From Euwallacea fornicatus (taxonomy: Eukaryota > Arthropoda > Insecta > Coleoptera > Curculionidae), in NCBI RefSeq assembly GCF_040115645.1, contig NC_089568.1, positions 1,054,001 through 1,118,000 of the forward strand: a DNA stretch of 64,000 nucleotides. The letters are read 5' to 3'. Both the position numbers and the translations under genes were made by a program. A model generated the notes under the pieces. The model worked only from the letters and a program-made list of their open reading frames with translations, was not told where the DNA came from and ran no database searches. Positions 12,101 to 23,643 of the stretch are shown here, in pieces (the first letter of the stretch is position 1; the number at the start of each line of letters is the position of its first letter).

Positions 12101-12784
12101 GCAGTTCTGGAGCTCGGTACCATCTACAGAGCATTATGATCATTATCGAATCCGGGAAATATGAGTGTCATTGCAGAGCTCACCTAGTAGCTACGTATTC
12201 TGTGCAAGGTTCCCCATTAAGACTAGCTATCCTGGCAAATCCAAAATCGCAAATTTTAACAACCCCCAACGAGGAAACTAAGACGTTTTCAGGCTTTACA
12301 TCTCTGTGAATGATCTGCAAATAACTTTGGCTATATTAAGATGAAACGGGGTTCGGTAGATTTGATTCACGTGATTGCTGTGGCAATAGCTGATAGCCCT
12401 ACAGACTTGATATATCCTCTCCCTAGTTCTTTCCTCTCCGAGTCCGCCAGGTATTTTCTCCAACTCGTCCAAAACTGTCCCATCCATAAACTCAAACACT
12501 ATATAGAATCGCTTCCTATGCCTGAATACCTCGACCATTGTAACTAAATTTTCATGTTTCAGTCTCTAAAAAATTTTGTAGTTTTTACCTCAATTTACAT
12601 AAATTTTTAGTTTTACTTTGAGCATGCGGATTTCCCTTAGGGCGAGCTTCCTTATAGTGGGATCCTCCTCTGTTTCAAGGAACTTCTTCACAGCCACAAT
12701 CTGATCGGTTTCCTTGTGTCTGCATTTCATCACAAGACCATAAGATCCTTCCCCAACGACTGAAATCTGCTCGTATTTTTCCAT
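6008..12784 (-). CDS. CDKL: cyclin-dependent kinase-like (CDKL1/2/3-type) protein kinase
   Basis: Coding exons in transcript order: 12617-12784, 12371-12565, 12184-12314, 11963-12123, 11680-11908, 11468-11625, 11272-11417, 10810-11220, 10538-10754, 8831-8910, then a terminal exon at 6278-6340 or at 6008-6106. All have GT-AG borders and compatible phases. The start is ATG 12784 (MEKYEQISVVGEGSYG), the usual N-terminus of the family. The kinase domain (residues about 1-290) shows the glycine loop GEGSYG, Lys in VAVKKFLE, helix ALREIRMLK, catalytic loop IHRDVKPEN, DFG in CDFGFA, and a TEY activation motif before VATRWYRAPELLVG, then LTGDPLFPGESDIDQL. TxY is the MAPK-like signature of CDKL kinases. 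The C-terminal tail (about 360 residues) is Ser/Asn/Lys-rich. The product is 652 or 664 aa depending on the last exon. CDKL kinases act in cilium and cytoskeleton regulation (family knowledge). An in-frame GT..AG stretch of 66 nt inside exon 8 could be an extra intron. Confidence 0.85.
6278..6340 (-). CDS. CDKL: CDKL candidate terminal exon A
   Basis: After an acceptor (CTCATTTCAG) the phase-0 frame reads RLPSATTSPTSPSTKNNIIL then stop (TAG 6278-6280). It joins in phase to exon 8831-8910. The composition (Ser/Thr/Pro) fits the CDKL tail. It may be an alternative to exon B. Confidence 0.55.
   Translation of the reverse strand, partial: RLPSATTSPTSPSTKNNIIL
6690..7575 (-). pseudogene. degenerate Tc1-like (DD34E) transposase, minus strand
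   Basis: Reading right to left on the minus strand in three frames recovers a Tc1 transposase in order. The helix-turn-helix is GGRCIRYIANILGISRSTVS (about 7550-7490), then SLIEDRFIKIQV, RRVLKESGVNS, HDNAPS with the second catalytic Asp (about 6930), and PDLNPIEHVCN with the Glu region (about 6850-6820). There are many stops and frameshifts. It lies in the CDKL intron before the terminal exons, in the same orientation as CDKL. Confidence 0.7.
7576..8520 (+). pseudogene. degenerate Tc1-like transposase, plus strand
   Basis: The plus strand gives a helix-turn-helix TIAVMKEGFHHKEIANRLQC (about 7586-7645), then VSECTVRSRLNQYGLTFHR, EHRVQSLRFARDHLN, DWTQILFSDTSRF with the first catalytic Asp (about 7955-7990), and a tail EEWEIIPQEEMMNLI. 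There are several stops and frameshifts. Its 5' end abuts the 5' end of the minus-strand relic, so the two stand head-to-head. Confidence 0.7.
9526..10152 (-). mobile_element. mariner-superfamily deletion derivative with 130-bp TIRs
   Basis: It starts TACAGGGTGAGTCGGGAGGA and ends in the reverse complement of this. The inverted repeats (9526-9661 and about 10017-10152) are nearly identical. Between them only the 3' end of a transposase remains. Confidence 0.9.
9716..10016 (-). pseudogene. mariner-superfamily transposase C-terminus remnant
   Basis: The minus-strand frame reads FPGRWIGRGGPISWPPRSPD then LTPLDYCLWGWFKIEVY, and continues through IRNAAAAIKERHETIRS and SLHRRSRKCLEVN to a stop at 9716-9718. 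The PRSPDLTPLDYCLWG block carries the third catalytic Asp of D(n)D mariner-like transposases and is followed by the normal C-terminus. Everything upstream, including the other two catalytic residues, is deleted. Confidence 0.85.
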
Positions 12785-13299
12785 GACGAAGTTCAGAACC
12801 TCAGACAAATGAAAACCATTTTTGATCTCTGAAATAAAGCCAGTAGGACTTTATAAAGAAATACCAGTTGAGACTATAGTATATACCATGTAAAGGGCAA
12901 AATTGCAACTTATCTGATGACATTTCCAAAAGTTTAAAACGAGCGTTTTACGACTTCACCCTTTGACCTTTAGAGGGAAGAAGGCATATCCTTGGAAAAG
13001 ATCAATAGGACCATTTGAAATAAAATATCGTTTTAAATTTGCGACTGGTTGCGTGATATGGTTTAGTGTAATTTGCAAAATCAATCCGAGATGCATGTTT
13101 TGTTGAGGTTTTTCAATAATTACCAGAAAACCATCATAAATGATTATTTTACATAGCCATGGTTATTAGGCAGATAATAGTCAGATTCATTTACGGGCAG
13201 AAAGGAGTTGTCGCCTATTTACCATGCAGTAAATGCAGGTTTAGTCACGTAAGAAAATGTTTTAATGTCCACCATTTTAGCGCAATGATGTTTGGTTTC
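12785..13299. other. 5' flank of CDKL
   Basis: Presumed 5' UTR and promoter side of the CDKL gene. I see no clear core promoter motif or upstream coding exon. Confidence 0.4.
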
Positions 13300-13965
13300 A
13301 GGCTAAAATCGACCATCTCGAATTTAAGTTGAATATTTTCAAAATGGCTGCATTTCCGGTTATGCTGGAAGTAGCTACCAACTTCATTATTTCAAGTGAC
13401 TCCCCTGTTGTTTTGTCATTTTCGGATTTCTCGTCATACTTTAATGCCAGTTTATGTAAAGTGTTTCATATCTTAAATTTACAGTTTCTAAGTTATACCG
13501 GAAAAATTGAAAATTTTGACAGACACTAAGAGACGCTGACCGTATGGCGCGGAGCAATTCCTCACAGTTTTACTGTGAAAGAATATATGAATATTTTACT
13601 ATTTGTGCATATTTAGAAGGATGGTTTTTGATTAACCATAACTTTCTAGAAAACCGTTCAGGAACGGTCCATACAAACGTAATTATTAGGTTCTCTTTGA
13701 ACTTCAGAAAACTGATTTCAAAATTTCGATCTGTCAAAATTTTCAAATTTTGCGGTATAATTCAGAAATGGTAAATTTTAGACATAAGACGCTTTATAAA
13801 TAGTGACCTTACGAGAACTCCAGAAATAACAAAAAATAGGTACTTTCATCTAAAATAACGAAGTTAGTAGCTACTTCCAATATAATCGGAAGTGCCGCCA
13901 TTTTGAGAAATTGCCACCATATTGAATGAAAATATTTTATTTGGATTCAAAATGGTTGATTCTAT
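13300..13965. mobile_element. palindromic MITE-like element (diverged arms)
   Basis: The left arm, with TCAAAATGGCTGCATTTCCG and GGAAGTAGCTACC (about 13337-13381), is mirrored on the right by the complement around 13866-13915. Inner blocks pair as well (AAAATTGAAAATTTTGACAG near 13504 with CTGTCAAAATTTTCAAATTT near 13731). Arms are roughly 80% alike. Outer ends are approximate. Confidence 0.65.
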
Positions 13966-15866
13966 ACTGAAACTAGATTTCATCGGGCCGCGATAGTAGG
14001 GATTCATAAGTTTTTTAGTGAACGGGTTGCGTGGCTAATCCTCTTTAATTAAGTGTGTCGGTAACATCGTGGCAACTTGTCTATTGCATGATGATGGAAT
14101 TTGAAAATTTAATCAAGTAAAATCTCGCACATATGTAACAGCCAGTCCAAACCTTGTTTTTTAAGTTTTTTTAGCAACGGCAAAGACTTTTAATTTGATG
14201 TGTCTCATGGACCATGTCTTCTTTAAAATTTTGAAGTTGGTACCTGCACTTCCTTCGTTACCAACAACACGACACTACCAACTACACAGTTGGTACCTCG
14301 AATTACTGAATAAAAATTTGTAGCTTAAATTTGAAGTTAAGTGCCTCTACAAACAAGAAAAATACTCGAATGTGGCAAACGGATTTCTATTTTATTGAAA
14401 ACAGTAATTGAATCAGTATCTGAAGTTTCATATTTTGTTCAAGAAAATTTCTGTAAGTAATAATGAGGTATTTAATTTGGTGTAAAAAAAGAGAGGCACT
14501 GGTGCCAAGTCTACAATCAAATATTTAATCTCATGAATTTTAAGTGGTACTTAGGACTTTTGCTTTAGTACTGTGCCAGGAGAACTACCGAACAAGTTTC
14601 TCGCATGGATAATCTATTCGAGTTTTGCAACATATTTTTTCTACGACCACTAAATAACCTTGCGCTACCCTGTCTAATCTCGCACATCATCTGCATCTTC
14701 ACTACGTCATTTTTATATCATCACATGTTCTCTCTTTCCTTTTTCCTCAGTTCTCTTTCTATACGCGCGTTTCATCCCCGTTTTTCTTAACTTCATTAAC
14801 CCTTGCAAGCCCAACTATGGCCAAATTAGTGTGTTGTGTACCTTATCATTAAGCGAGTCTTCAAAATAGCAAAATATCTTATTAATATTAAGGCTCTATT
14901 TTATTGGGTGGAATAGAGTGTCAATTTTAATGTAAATTCATTTTAATGGAAATTAGCTTACACTTAAAGTTAGCAGCACATTCATAATCGCGCCCTTAAA
15001 TCAATACCCCTGCTTTAACACTATAGAGCGTGGACTAAAATAGGAAAAACCATTCACCCTTTTGTGACACTTAGAAATGCTAATTATACTTTACATTCAG
15101 GTCAACAACCCCTGAAACTTTCGATTCAATACACACACAACCAACTACGAGCAGAGGACCCATAAAGCGAATACCGTCCAATAAGGGTCCGTTTAAACTG
15201 CCCAGTGGCTAGTTTATGATTTCGTCAGAGATCACGCGATGTTGAAGCATTTTGAATTATGGAAAATTGTATAAGTTTGAGGGTTTGAGAGTGCAAGGAA
15301 CTCTGACATTGACTAACGATGAGGTCGCCTTCCAGATCTAGAGAAGTTCGTTATGGTTTCCGATTTTTTTATTTATTATTTTTCAATAATTGTTAACTTG
15401 CTTATTGAACAGTCAACAGAATTTTCTGTTTTTGTTTCAATTGCTTCTCGCCTGCATAGACTAAATAGAAAACTTAAAAAACAGATGTTAATGATAACAC
15501 TGTGTAAGAATTAGAGGCTCTTCTTTTCGTCAATCCGGGGTGAAAACCTCATTCGAGCACGCTGAATTCAATGGTACTAACCATTTTTCTCAATTAGCTC
15601 TTGATTTCGAGATATTTGCATTTCAAATTTTTGGTTCCAAGGATCCAAGAAACGTCATTTTTATCGTTCTTTGATCATTTAGTAAATTTCAATCCGTAAA
15701 ATCGAGTCAAATTCAATTCGAAAATTTTTTATGAAAAGTTTGCTTTGGTAAATGGTTCAGTGCGCGCATTTTAATCAGCTTATGAAAGCCAAAAATTACC
15801 AAATAATTGTCAAAAAATGTCTAAATGTTCTAAATACACTAAATTTTGTTGTGTGGAAAATATACT
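13966..15866. other. AT-rich intergenic sequence
   Basis: No exon, RNA gene or clear repeat structure recognised. Confidence 0.4.
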
Positions 15867-16531
15867 TACAGTCACTCAAAAAAGTATTCGTACAGCCGAA
15901 AAAAAATTCTGTAAACCGTAACTTTTGACTGATTTTGTTCAAATTTTGTATAATGAAAATTCAAACCGAAACTCAATTTGCGTAATTGAGCAACTTTTGA
16001 AAATTTAACTTTTATAGTGCTTTCCAGCGTTTAAAAAAAACTCTGTTTTGAAAACTTCTTGTGCGGTGGAAATTTTTCAATGTGGTTTTAACATTCTTGT
16101 ATAGGGGATTTTTCTTCATATATTCTGAAAATTTGATCAACATCGAACAACAAATAAGGGAGTTGCAGTCTTTCAAAAACGCCAAAAAGTGACGATTTCC
16201 GCGCAAAATGACGAAACTTTGACATTTTTGACGACTTTAAAAAGCTGCAACTCCCTTATTTGTTGTTCGATTTTGATCAAATTTTCAGGATATATGAAGA
16301 AAAATCCCCTCTACTAGAATGTTAAAACCACATTGAAAAATTTCCACCGCACAAGAAGTTTTCAAAACGGAGTTTTTTTTAAACGCTGGAAAGCACTCTA
16401 AAAGTTACTCAATTACGCAAATTGAGTTTCGGTTTGAATTTTCATTATACAAAATTTGAACAAAATCAGTCAAAAGTTACGGTTTACAGAATTTTTTTTC
16501 GGCTGTACGGATACTTTTTTGAGTGACTGTA
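15867..16531. mobile_element. near-perfect palindromic Tc1/mariner-type MITE (665 bp)
   Basis: TA plus CAGTCACTCAAAAAAGTATT opens the element, and the reverse complement plus TA closes it, consistent with TA target-site insertion. The arms run about 300 bp (15867 to about 16167, and about 16240 to 16531) with only a few differences, around a 70-bp centre. There is no coding content. A transcript would form a long hairpin. Confidence 0.9.
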
Positions 16532-19500
16532 TATGTGGGGTAATTATGCCTGGTCGTCCCGGGAGTACTGTTGGAAGAACTGATTTGTATTTAAAATAGT
16601 TTTTGCAGGACGTTATTATGGATGTGAGTTGGATATCGTCTATATTTATAGGACGTTTATTTCTAACCTTAATAAATGAAAAAAAACGACGTTTATTCGA
16701 TGGATTTTCATCGATTCAAATTCAATAAAAAATTCAAAAATGAGAAAAATAACGTTTTTTAGGTCTTTGAATTCAAAATTTGAAGTTTAAGATGTTTCAA
16801 AAATAAGAGTTAACCTAGAAAAATAGTTGGCACCATTGGATTTAGCGTCCTCGATTTGGATTTTTTCCCGGGCTGCCTTGTTTAACGAATTTTGCAACTA
16901 GCACAGAGTAACCATTGTCTTCTGCAATAGCATGTCATCCAGCCCTTTATTTCAGCAATTTCACGAATGAAATGCCAAAATCAATAAACTCTCTATCTTC
17001 TTAGCTATGTCTATGGAGACATTGTTATAGGCTGTGACATAGATAAACGTGTTTGTAATAAAGAATGTAGGTAAATACCCTATGTAATAGTAATTACTAT
17101 AGTAGAGCGTTGGCATGAAACTGTCCGTTCATTTTGAGAAGTTGCCAAACACATAGAAAATTCAGTAGGTACACAAACCTTATACTATCCTGAATTATTG
17201 TTGACTAACTTTCTTTGTTACTCACATTATATTTTCATTTCCTAAATGGTTTGCGTGTCGCATTTGGCGCGGGGTGAAGGTTTTGGAAGTGCAATTAACA
17301 CAATACGTGTTTGTGTTAAGTGTTCCTGGCTATAGTTTCTGGGTTTTAATTTCCAAATACAGGGGCAGTAAAGTGGATTACACATTCCAAATTTACATTG
17401 CATGGCCATTAAGTAACTGAACATACAAAAAGCGTCGATGGAGCCGTTCCCCTCTACGCGTAAGACGACAACGCTAAATTCATAGTTTTAGGAAACAAAT
17501 TCGCTGCTGAAGAATTCCTGAAATTTCTTAGGCGTCACCAGCCGCCCTTTTCGAGAAAATCTCCTTTAGAAATTGAAAATTTGCTCTCAGCTCGAGGAAT
17601 GGAAATCCAAGACCCAGGACGATTTTTTTAATTTCGCAACTCCTAAATCCCCATTCCGGATAGAGATCCGAATTACGTTCTCTCAGCCTTTTTTTTGTGT
17701 GAAATAGCATGGCAGAAGATTGGTCGGGGCTCCAAATTACTCGGAAAGCCGTTTTCCTCCGTTCACACGAAAAATAGAAAATTACGCGAAATTAAATGGT
17801 CTAAATATTGTGGGAAAATTTCCGATATTGTGAGAAAGAAAGTTCTCTTCACTCTACTAATCATAAGAAACTACAACCAATTTCTTTACATATTATGAGC
17901 GGTACTGGAGCTGGCATTGAGTAAATATTGAGGTACACAAAAACCACCAAAAAGAAGTTCCAGAAGCAGGTTTATTTTTCTTTCAAGTTGTGAGGACGAA
18001 TGTTTGTTTTGAGCACCAAATTACATGGACAATGCGACAACAACTCTCCTTCCAGCTTCCCTCCAAATTACGATAGCGAATTTTCTACGTTCTTTGGGCC
18101 CCGAATTAGAAAAAAAAACGTCTTTTTTTGCTCTTCAAATAATACGAAAAACAATTTTTATTTTTATTCTAAAATTATATTGCATACGTAATACTTTTAA
18201 ATTATAATAGTTCCGGGGTATCGCTAATTCTACCCTCTATTGTCGAACTAAAACTGATTCTTTTCATCGGAGTTCCTAGCGGCTAAAAATACCTTCCTTC
18301 CTAGGAAATCCCAAATAAAATTTTGCGTGTCTGTTTCAGCCCCTTGCACGCACCCCTCTAATTATCCATCCACTATTATAGATAGACGTTCTGAACAAAA
18401 CCATTGATTTCATAAGGTTTTCTTCAACTTCGACGATACGCATTTGAATTAAACCGAACAATAGTGTTATTTCAAGCCAATCCTTACCTTTGCCTCATGA
18501 AGAAGTTCGCAAACTTGCAGTAAAAAAGAACATCACGCAATTGAAACTTTGGTTCAGGCTCATTATAATGCATCGCGTTTTTTGTTTGTTTAACGATTTA
18601 AGTAAATTTTCTTTAATTGAATAAATAACATCGTCTGTTAATGAATAAATAAGCTTTACACACGGTTCTAGCGCAGTTGTGGTTGATATAAAGACACGAA
18701 AGCTCCCTTGCCGAGGCGTACTGACAACTGGGAGTTGCGACTGTTGCGAGGAAAACTTTTAACCTAATGGGGGCCCGAACGTCGTATAAGTCACAGATTT
18801 CCACAGGTGAATTGGAGCTTTCCTTTACGAGGGAAAATTCGAAAGAAAATGCATTCCTGGCCGAGAAATGAATCAGAACTTGGGTTTTAACATGGTCGCG
18901 CCATTATTATTAAAGGCATAAAGAGCGTAATACATAAACTATGAGTTCGTGATACTGACTATAATTGAATAAAACATGAAAGTGAAATTCGTATTGTCTT
19001 AACATGAAAAGATTGACCTGAATCGCTATCTAAACAAACTTCAGGCACAGTTATTTCGTTATCAGCTTCTTTTTTTTTGTAATTAAAAACCTTTAATTAC
19101 CCGCATTTAAATGCAACAAAACCTCATTGAATACCTACATCAAAATGCTTCTGCTTGATAAATTATTATTTTAAAGCTTTGTCGTTTCAACATCATAATT
19201 TCTTTATTTCCTCTTAGTAATTTGTTAGTTCGCCTTCGTTCTAGGGTAATAAGAGGCGTCCGCTGCCAGTAAATTTCTAAATCTAAGAACACAGTTGAAT
19301 ACCGTTAGGAGATTCAGTAAAAAAACTGAAGAGTTTCCAAAATAATCAACCAATTAAGGGTGGGTAAAAGTTAATTTCCTACAAATGCATTGACTAACCT
19401 TAGTGGTATGTGGACTGTAGACCAATGACCTGGCCCGCTCAGCTGGACTCTGTGTGCAATTTTTGGAAATAGGAGTAAATTTTGAAAAGTATATACGCTA

Positions 19501-21300
19501 ATTGGTAAACAAATTTATAACAGAACTAGTAGGAAAACTAAAAGATTTTGATGTGGGAATTTCGAATTTTTTTTATTCGTAAAAATTCGAAGAAGTTTTC
19601 TTCTGCATAACGTGTAAACCAAAACAGCTTAAAAGACGTAACACTGGGAGAGTGAAGCTTCCTTAAAGTGGCTTAAATTCGTCAACGACCAATGCTTTTT
19701 AGGATATTTCGTCCAAGAATTTAGAATCAAATTGTTAAATCGTATAATCGCTCCTGCAAACTAATTCATTGCCATGGGAGTGAAAAAAAGTTCACGATCG
19801 GTTTCCGGTTGCCAATTTACGTACTTTTGCTTCAACAGAATTTTGACTAAATATTTATGCAAATTACTCTAAGGGTCATCACTTGATGATTTTCCTCTCT
19901 TACTTCAAATATATCTTGCAGTTTTCAGAATATCTCAGATCGTTAAAATTGCTTCATGTAGTCAGAATTAGTAAAATGTCAGAAATTAGTTGCTTTCCCT
20001 TTGTCGTTAGTTCATAGATCGGATGAATCATGTAATTAACCATTGAAAATTAACCGAACATTTAAATTTTTATATATTTTTGCAATAAAAGAAATTTTGG
20101 AAATTTTTCTGAAATTATGTTTTATCTTTTATTAGCTACAGCGTTTTTTTCTTGTTTGAACTTGTTCATATTACTTCTCTTGTATAGCCTAGAAAAGCTT
20201 AGGATATTCCTGTTTTTTGAGTAACAAGACGAAATAAACGTTTTAAATTAAGCAGCATTATATCTCGCTTCACGCATGTTTGATTGAACAGGTTGACAGA
20301 GATCAAAGCTTATAACGCGCTGCTCCATGCTTACTACCTGGAGCTTTCAATGATCAAGAATCAAAACCTCTTCGCAAGAAATCGGTCTTCATGTATAAAG
20401 ATTGTGCAATTTAATGTTAAAATATGCCTTGTCAAGTCCATCGTTAAAGCAATTAGTATTGACTATTCTCCACTGCAATAATTAAGTTCTCATATCTGAT
20501 ACTCCATTACATGACTAAAAATAGACTTTTATTAGCAAATAATTCAGTTCTCGAGGGTTGATTGACGTCACAGAAAACAGAACCCTGGGGCTTCATAACT
20601 TTAATGCTAAAATATCAAAGACTATATGTTGGATAAAATAGTCCACACGGGACAATCGATGACACGCCTTTGGGGTATTTTGGAAATATCAAAAGCTGAG
20701 CGCTGGCCTTTGTCATTGTGCCCAACAAAACTGTGAATACAAGAGTTAATTGATTGTATTGTCTTCTTTAGGTTTTTTTGCAGTTTTGTGTAAATAGGTA
20801 GCTTCCTGTAAAATCGGGACAACGGGGCATAATTTTAAGATTATTGGAATCCGAAAATAGACTCCGGGGTATAATGGTATAGTTGCGAGTGAGCTTCCGG
20901 AAATCTATATTTGGAAATCTTAAAGGGAAATGATTTGGTGATTTATTTATGCCCGGATATATGACAAAATCTTAATGGGAAATCTCGTGTACATACTTGA
21001 TGAATAGGAGTGAATAAAGTGGGCTTTATTTATGAAGCTCAAACTAAAGCTATTGAAAAAAAGCATAAATAGGCAGTTGTTACAACTAGTCGCGATGCTA
21101 ATCAAAGAGTAATCCATTCCTTCTATTGCCTATCACCACGGGTGATAAATTTTTACTGCAGGCATAGGCATAGAATTTCAAACGTCAGGACTCGCATTTC
21201 CATTAAGAAATGCCTATCCATCTCCACACTCTTAATATTGTATCAGATTCTTAATGTTAAAATTTTAAATATCAAAATGAGATATTCATAGTGCCGAGTT
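16532..21300. other. gene-poor AT-rich sequence
   Basis: Only scattered short open frames with atypical composition. No gene or structured RNA is supported. Confidence 0.4.
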
Positions 21301-21304
21301 TACT

Positions 21305-22165
21305 TATGGAAGGTGAGACACTCTGTATATGGAAAATTTCATGTTTATTGTACTTTTGAAGTTTGTATAATTGTTTTCCGGAAAAAATACAAAATTAGAA
21401 AAATATTTTCAACCCGATGTAACTTCCGGTTATACCGGAAACTGGCCCTTGCTTGATTTTTTAAAATGAAACATGGCGCTTTTTTAAATCAAAATTGTTT
21501 TTTGTCAAAAATAAACATAATTTTGATAATAGTTGCAACTATTTTTGACGTCCTTTGACTTTTACGACTTTTTCAACACTCGTGCAGCTTTGCTAACACT
21601 CAATTATTTATAAAACTATTTGACATAAATTGAAATTAATTTCAAATTATTGGAAATTTTACGAATTTTTATGAATAATTCGAGAATGAAGAAAAATATT
21701 TGAAAAAGTTTTTAAAAAATTAATACAAATTTGGAACTTTTAAATTCGGAAAATGCATTATGTACTTTTCAAAAATATTTTGAAAAATTTGTCCCAATTC
21801 TTTAATTATATATATAAAAATTGGTTCACTTTCCAGCAATTAAAAGTGCATTTCATCAATTTAAGTCAAATGCTTTTGCAGATTAATGAGGCTTAATAAA
21901 GTGCCAAAAAAGGAGTAAAAATCAAAAACAGTTGAGAATCGGTACTACGTTATATTATGAAACTTATGTACATAGATTTTTGATTAAAAAAAACTGCCAT
22001 TTCGCATTTAAAAAAGTGAAATAGAAGTCAGTTTCCGGTTAATCCGGAAGTAGCATCAAGTTGAAAATCATTTTACCACATCAGGTTTTTCCCAAAAAAC
22101 AAAAATACATTAAATTTGTAATTTTCCAAATAGAGATTGTGTCAGCTCCCAAAGGCAAACCCTGT
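21305..22165. mobile_element. palindromic MITE-like element, diverged arms
   Basis: The left arm contains TAACTTCCGGTTATACCGGA (about 21419-21440), mirrored on the right by CAGTTTCCGGTTAATCCGGA (about 22032-22051). Outside this, GAGACACTCTGTATATGGAA on the left pairs with the complement of TTCCAAATAGAGATTGTGTC on the right. The centre is AT-rich. The TTCCGGTTATNCCGGA core also occurs in the 13300-13965 element, so the two may be related. Confidence 0.6.
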
Positions 22166-22894
22166 AGCAGAATGGGCCCTTACGGTACGCAAAACATCAA
22201 TTTAAAATATAAGCAACACAAATGAACATTTCAAGCAGGAATTTCTTAAAATCCCTTTTGACGACAAAAATTGCTACACATGTGTGGCAAATGTTAACCT
22301 GTATTTACGTTTCGTAGCTTATGGCTTCATTAGGGCCAAATTACTAATGTGCTCTTAAATTTAGCATCAAGCAATTTTCCGTAAAATCCCAGAATTTCAC
22401 CAATATCCAATGTGTATTTCAGTGTTTGCACGTATAGACGTAGTAAAGTTTTGCCGGGAATATGGTAAACACCCAGTAAAACATTCCAAATGACTAATGC
22501 AGTGGCAGATTCGATTGCAAGATTATTTCCATGGAGGTTTGGAAATAGAGCCTAGGTATTGGTCAGATTCTTGGTTGTTATAAAAATTAGCCTGAAGTTA
22601 AAGTTGACAGAGCATTGATAATTTGGTCCTTATAGCTGCAATTATGATTTACGACATCCACACCCATTCGATTCAGTGGAAGTCTTTCTTTATGTTCGAT
22701 TCATTTAAGGCACTTTGAGTTATATCTAAATCTCGTGGTGAAGTTTCAATTCCTTATTGATTTTCCTCGTCATATATCCTGTATGCATTTGCTGTAAACC
22801 AGAGTGTAGCTAGATCAGGTGGGAAAAGAACCGAACTGATTTTGGATATGTAAATATATTAAATAAATATTTTATATAATATATAATATACTTA
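22166..22894. other. intergenic sequence
   Basis: Nothing recognised. Confidence 0.4.
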
Positions 22895-23631
22895 TACAGT
22901 GTATCTACTAATTGATGGCATTAATTTGAAGGGATAATTCCTTGTCATATTTAATGAAAGAAAGTCCTGATAAACGTATATCCTTTCTTGCTTCGTTTTC
23001 ATGATACAGGGTGTCAAAGTTTTATTTATTTTTTTGGTTTTTCATAAATATTGTCAGACGTAAAGGCAATATCTCAATGAAATTTAATATTCGGTGGTTT
23101 TCTGAGACGAGAAATTCAAATATGGTATCGGTTTTAAGGTAATATGTAGGGGGCTATTATTACACGTTTCTCAATAAATTAATATTTTGATGAAATGATA
23201 TGCAAAGAAATTTTTAATCGTCGACATGTTGAAAACGGTTGTTCTCAGAGTTTTCGACCAAGTATACCTTTTTTGTTTCGACTTGCTAAAGGAATAAGAA
23301 GTAATCCATTAGAAATCAACATACAGGGCCTTCAAAACGTTAAGGCAAATTTAGCACAAGAACATTACTGCAGGTGGCGCCACCATTGCGGTAAAACCGA
23401 TATAAAATTTGAATTTTCTCGTCTCGGAAAACCCCTGAATACTGAATTTCATCGAGATTTTGTCCTTACATCCGAAAATATTTATGAAAAACTTAAAAAA
23501 ATATACTTTGACACCCTGTATCACGAAAACAAAGCAAGAGAGGACATGCGTTTATTAGGACTTTTTTTCATAAAAACACGACAAGAAATCACCACTTGAA
23601 ATTAAAACCATCATTTAGTAGACACCCTGTA
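22895..23631. mobile_element. compound palindromic element, outer ends
   Basis: Outer ends TACAGTGTATCTACTAA (left) and the complement of TACAGGGTGTCTACTAA (right). The arms continue symmetrically through a second internal TACAGGGTGTCAAAG motif placed 110 bp in on both sides, to a centre near 23260. Arms are about 85% alike over about 300 bp. An open frame across the right arm has no family similarity and is not a gene. Confidence 0.85.
23005..23520. repeat. inner TACAGGGTGTC-bounded palindrome
   Basis: Begins TACAGGGTGTCAAAG and ends CTTTGACACCCTGTA, flanked by GA..TC. It forms the inner part of the compound element at 22895-23631. Confidence 0.85.
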
Positions 23632-23643
23632 TATTGTATGTTA

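Noticed and set aside
16012..16206. 64-codon minus-strand frame
   Set aside because: It is within the left arm and centre of the 665-bp palindrome, so it is non-coding repeat.
23195..23599. 134-codon open frame on the plus strand
   Set aside because: It lies entirely in the right half of the compound palindrome; the sequence is mirrored non-coding DNA with no family motifs.
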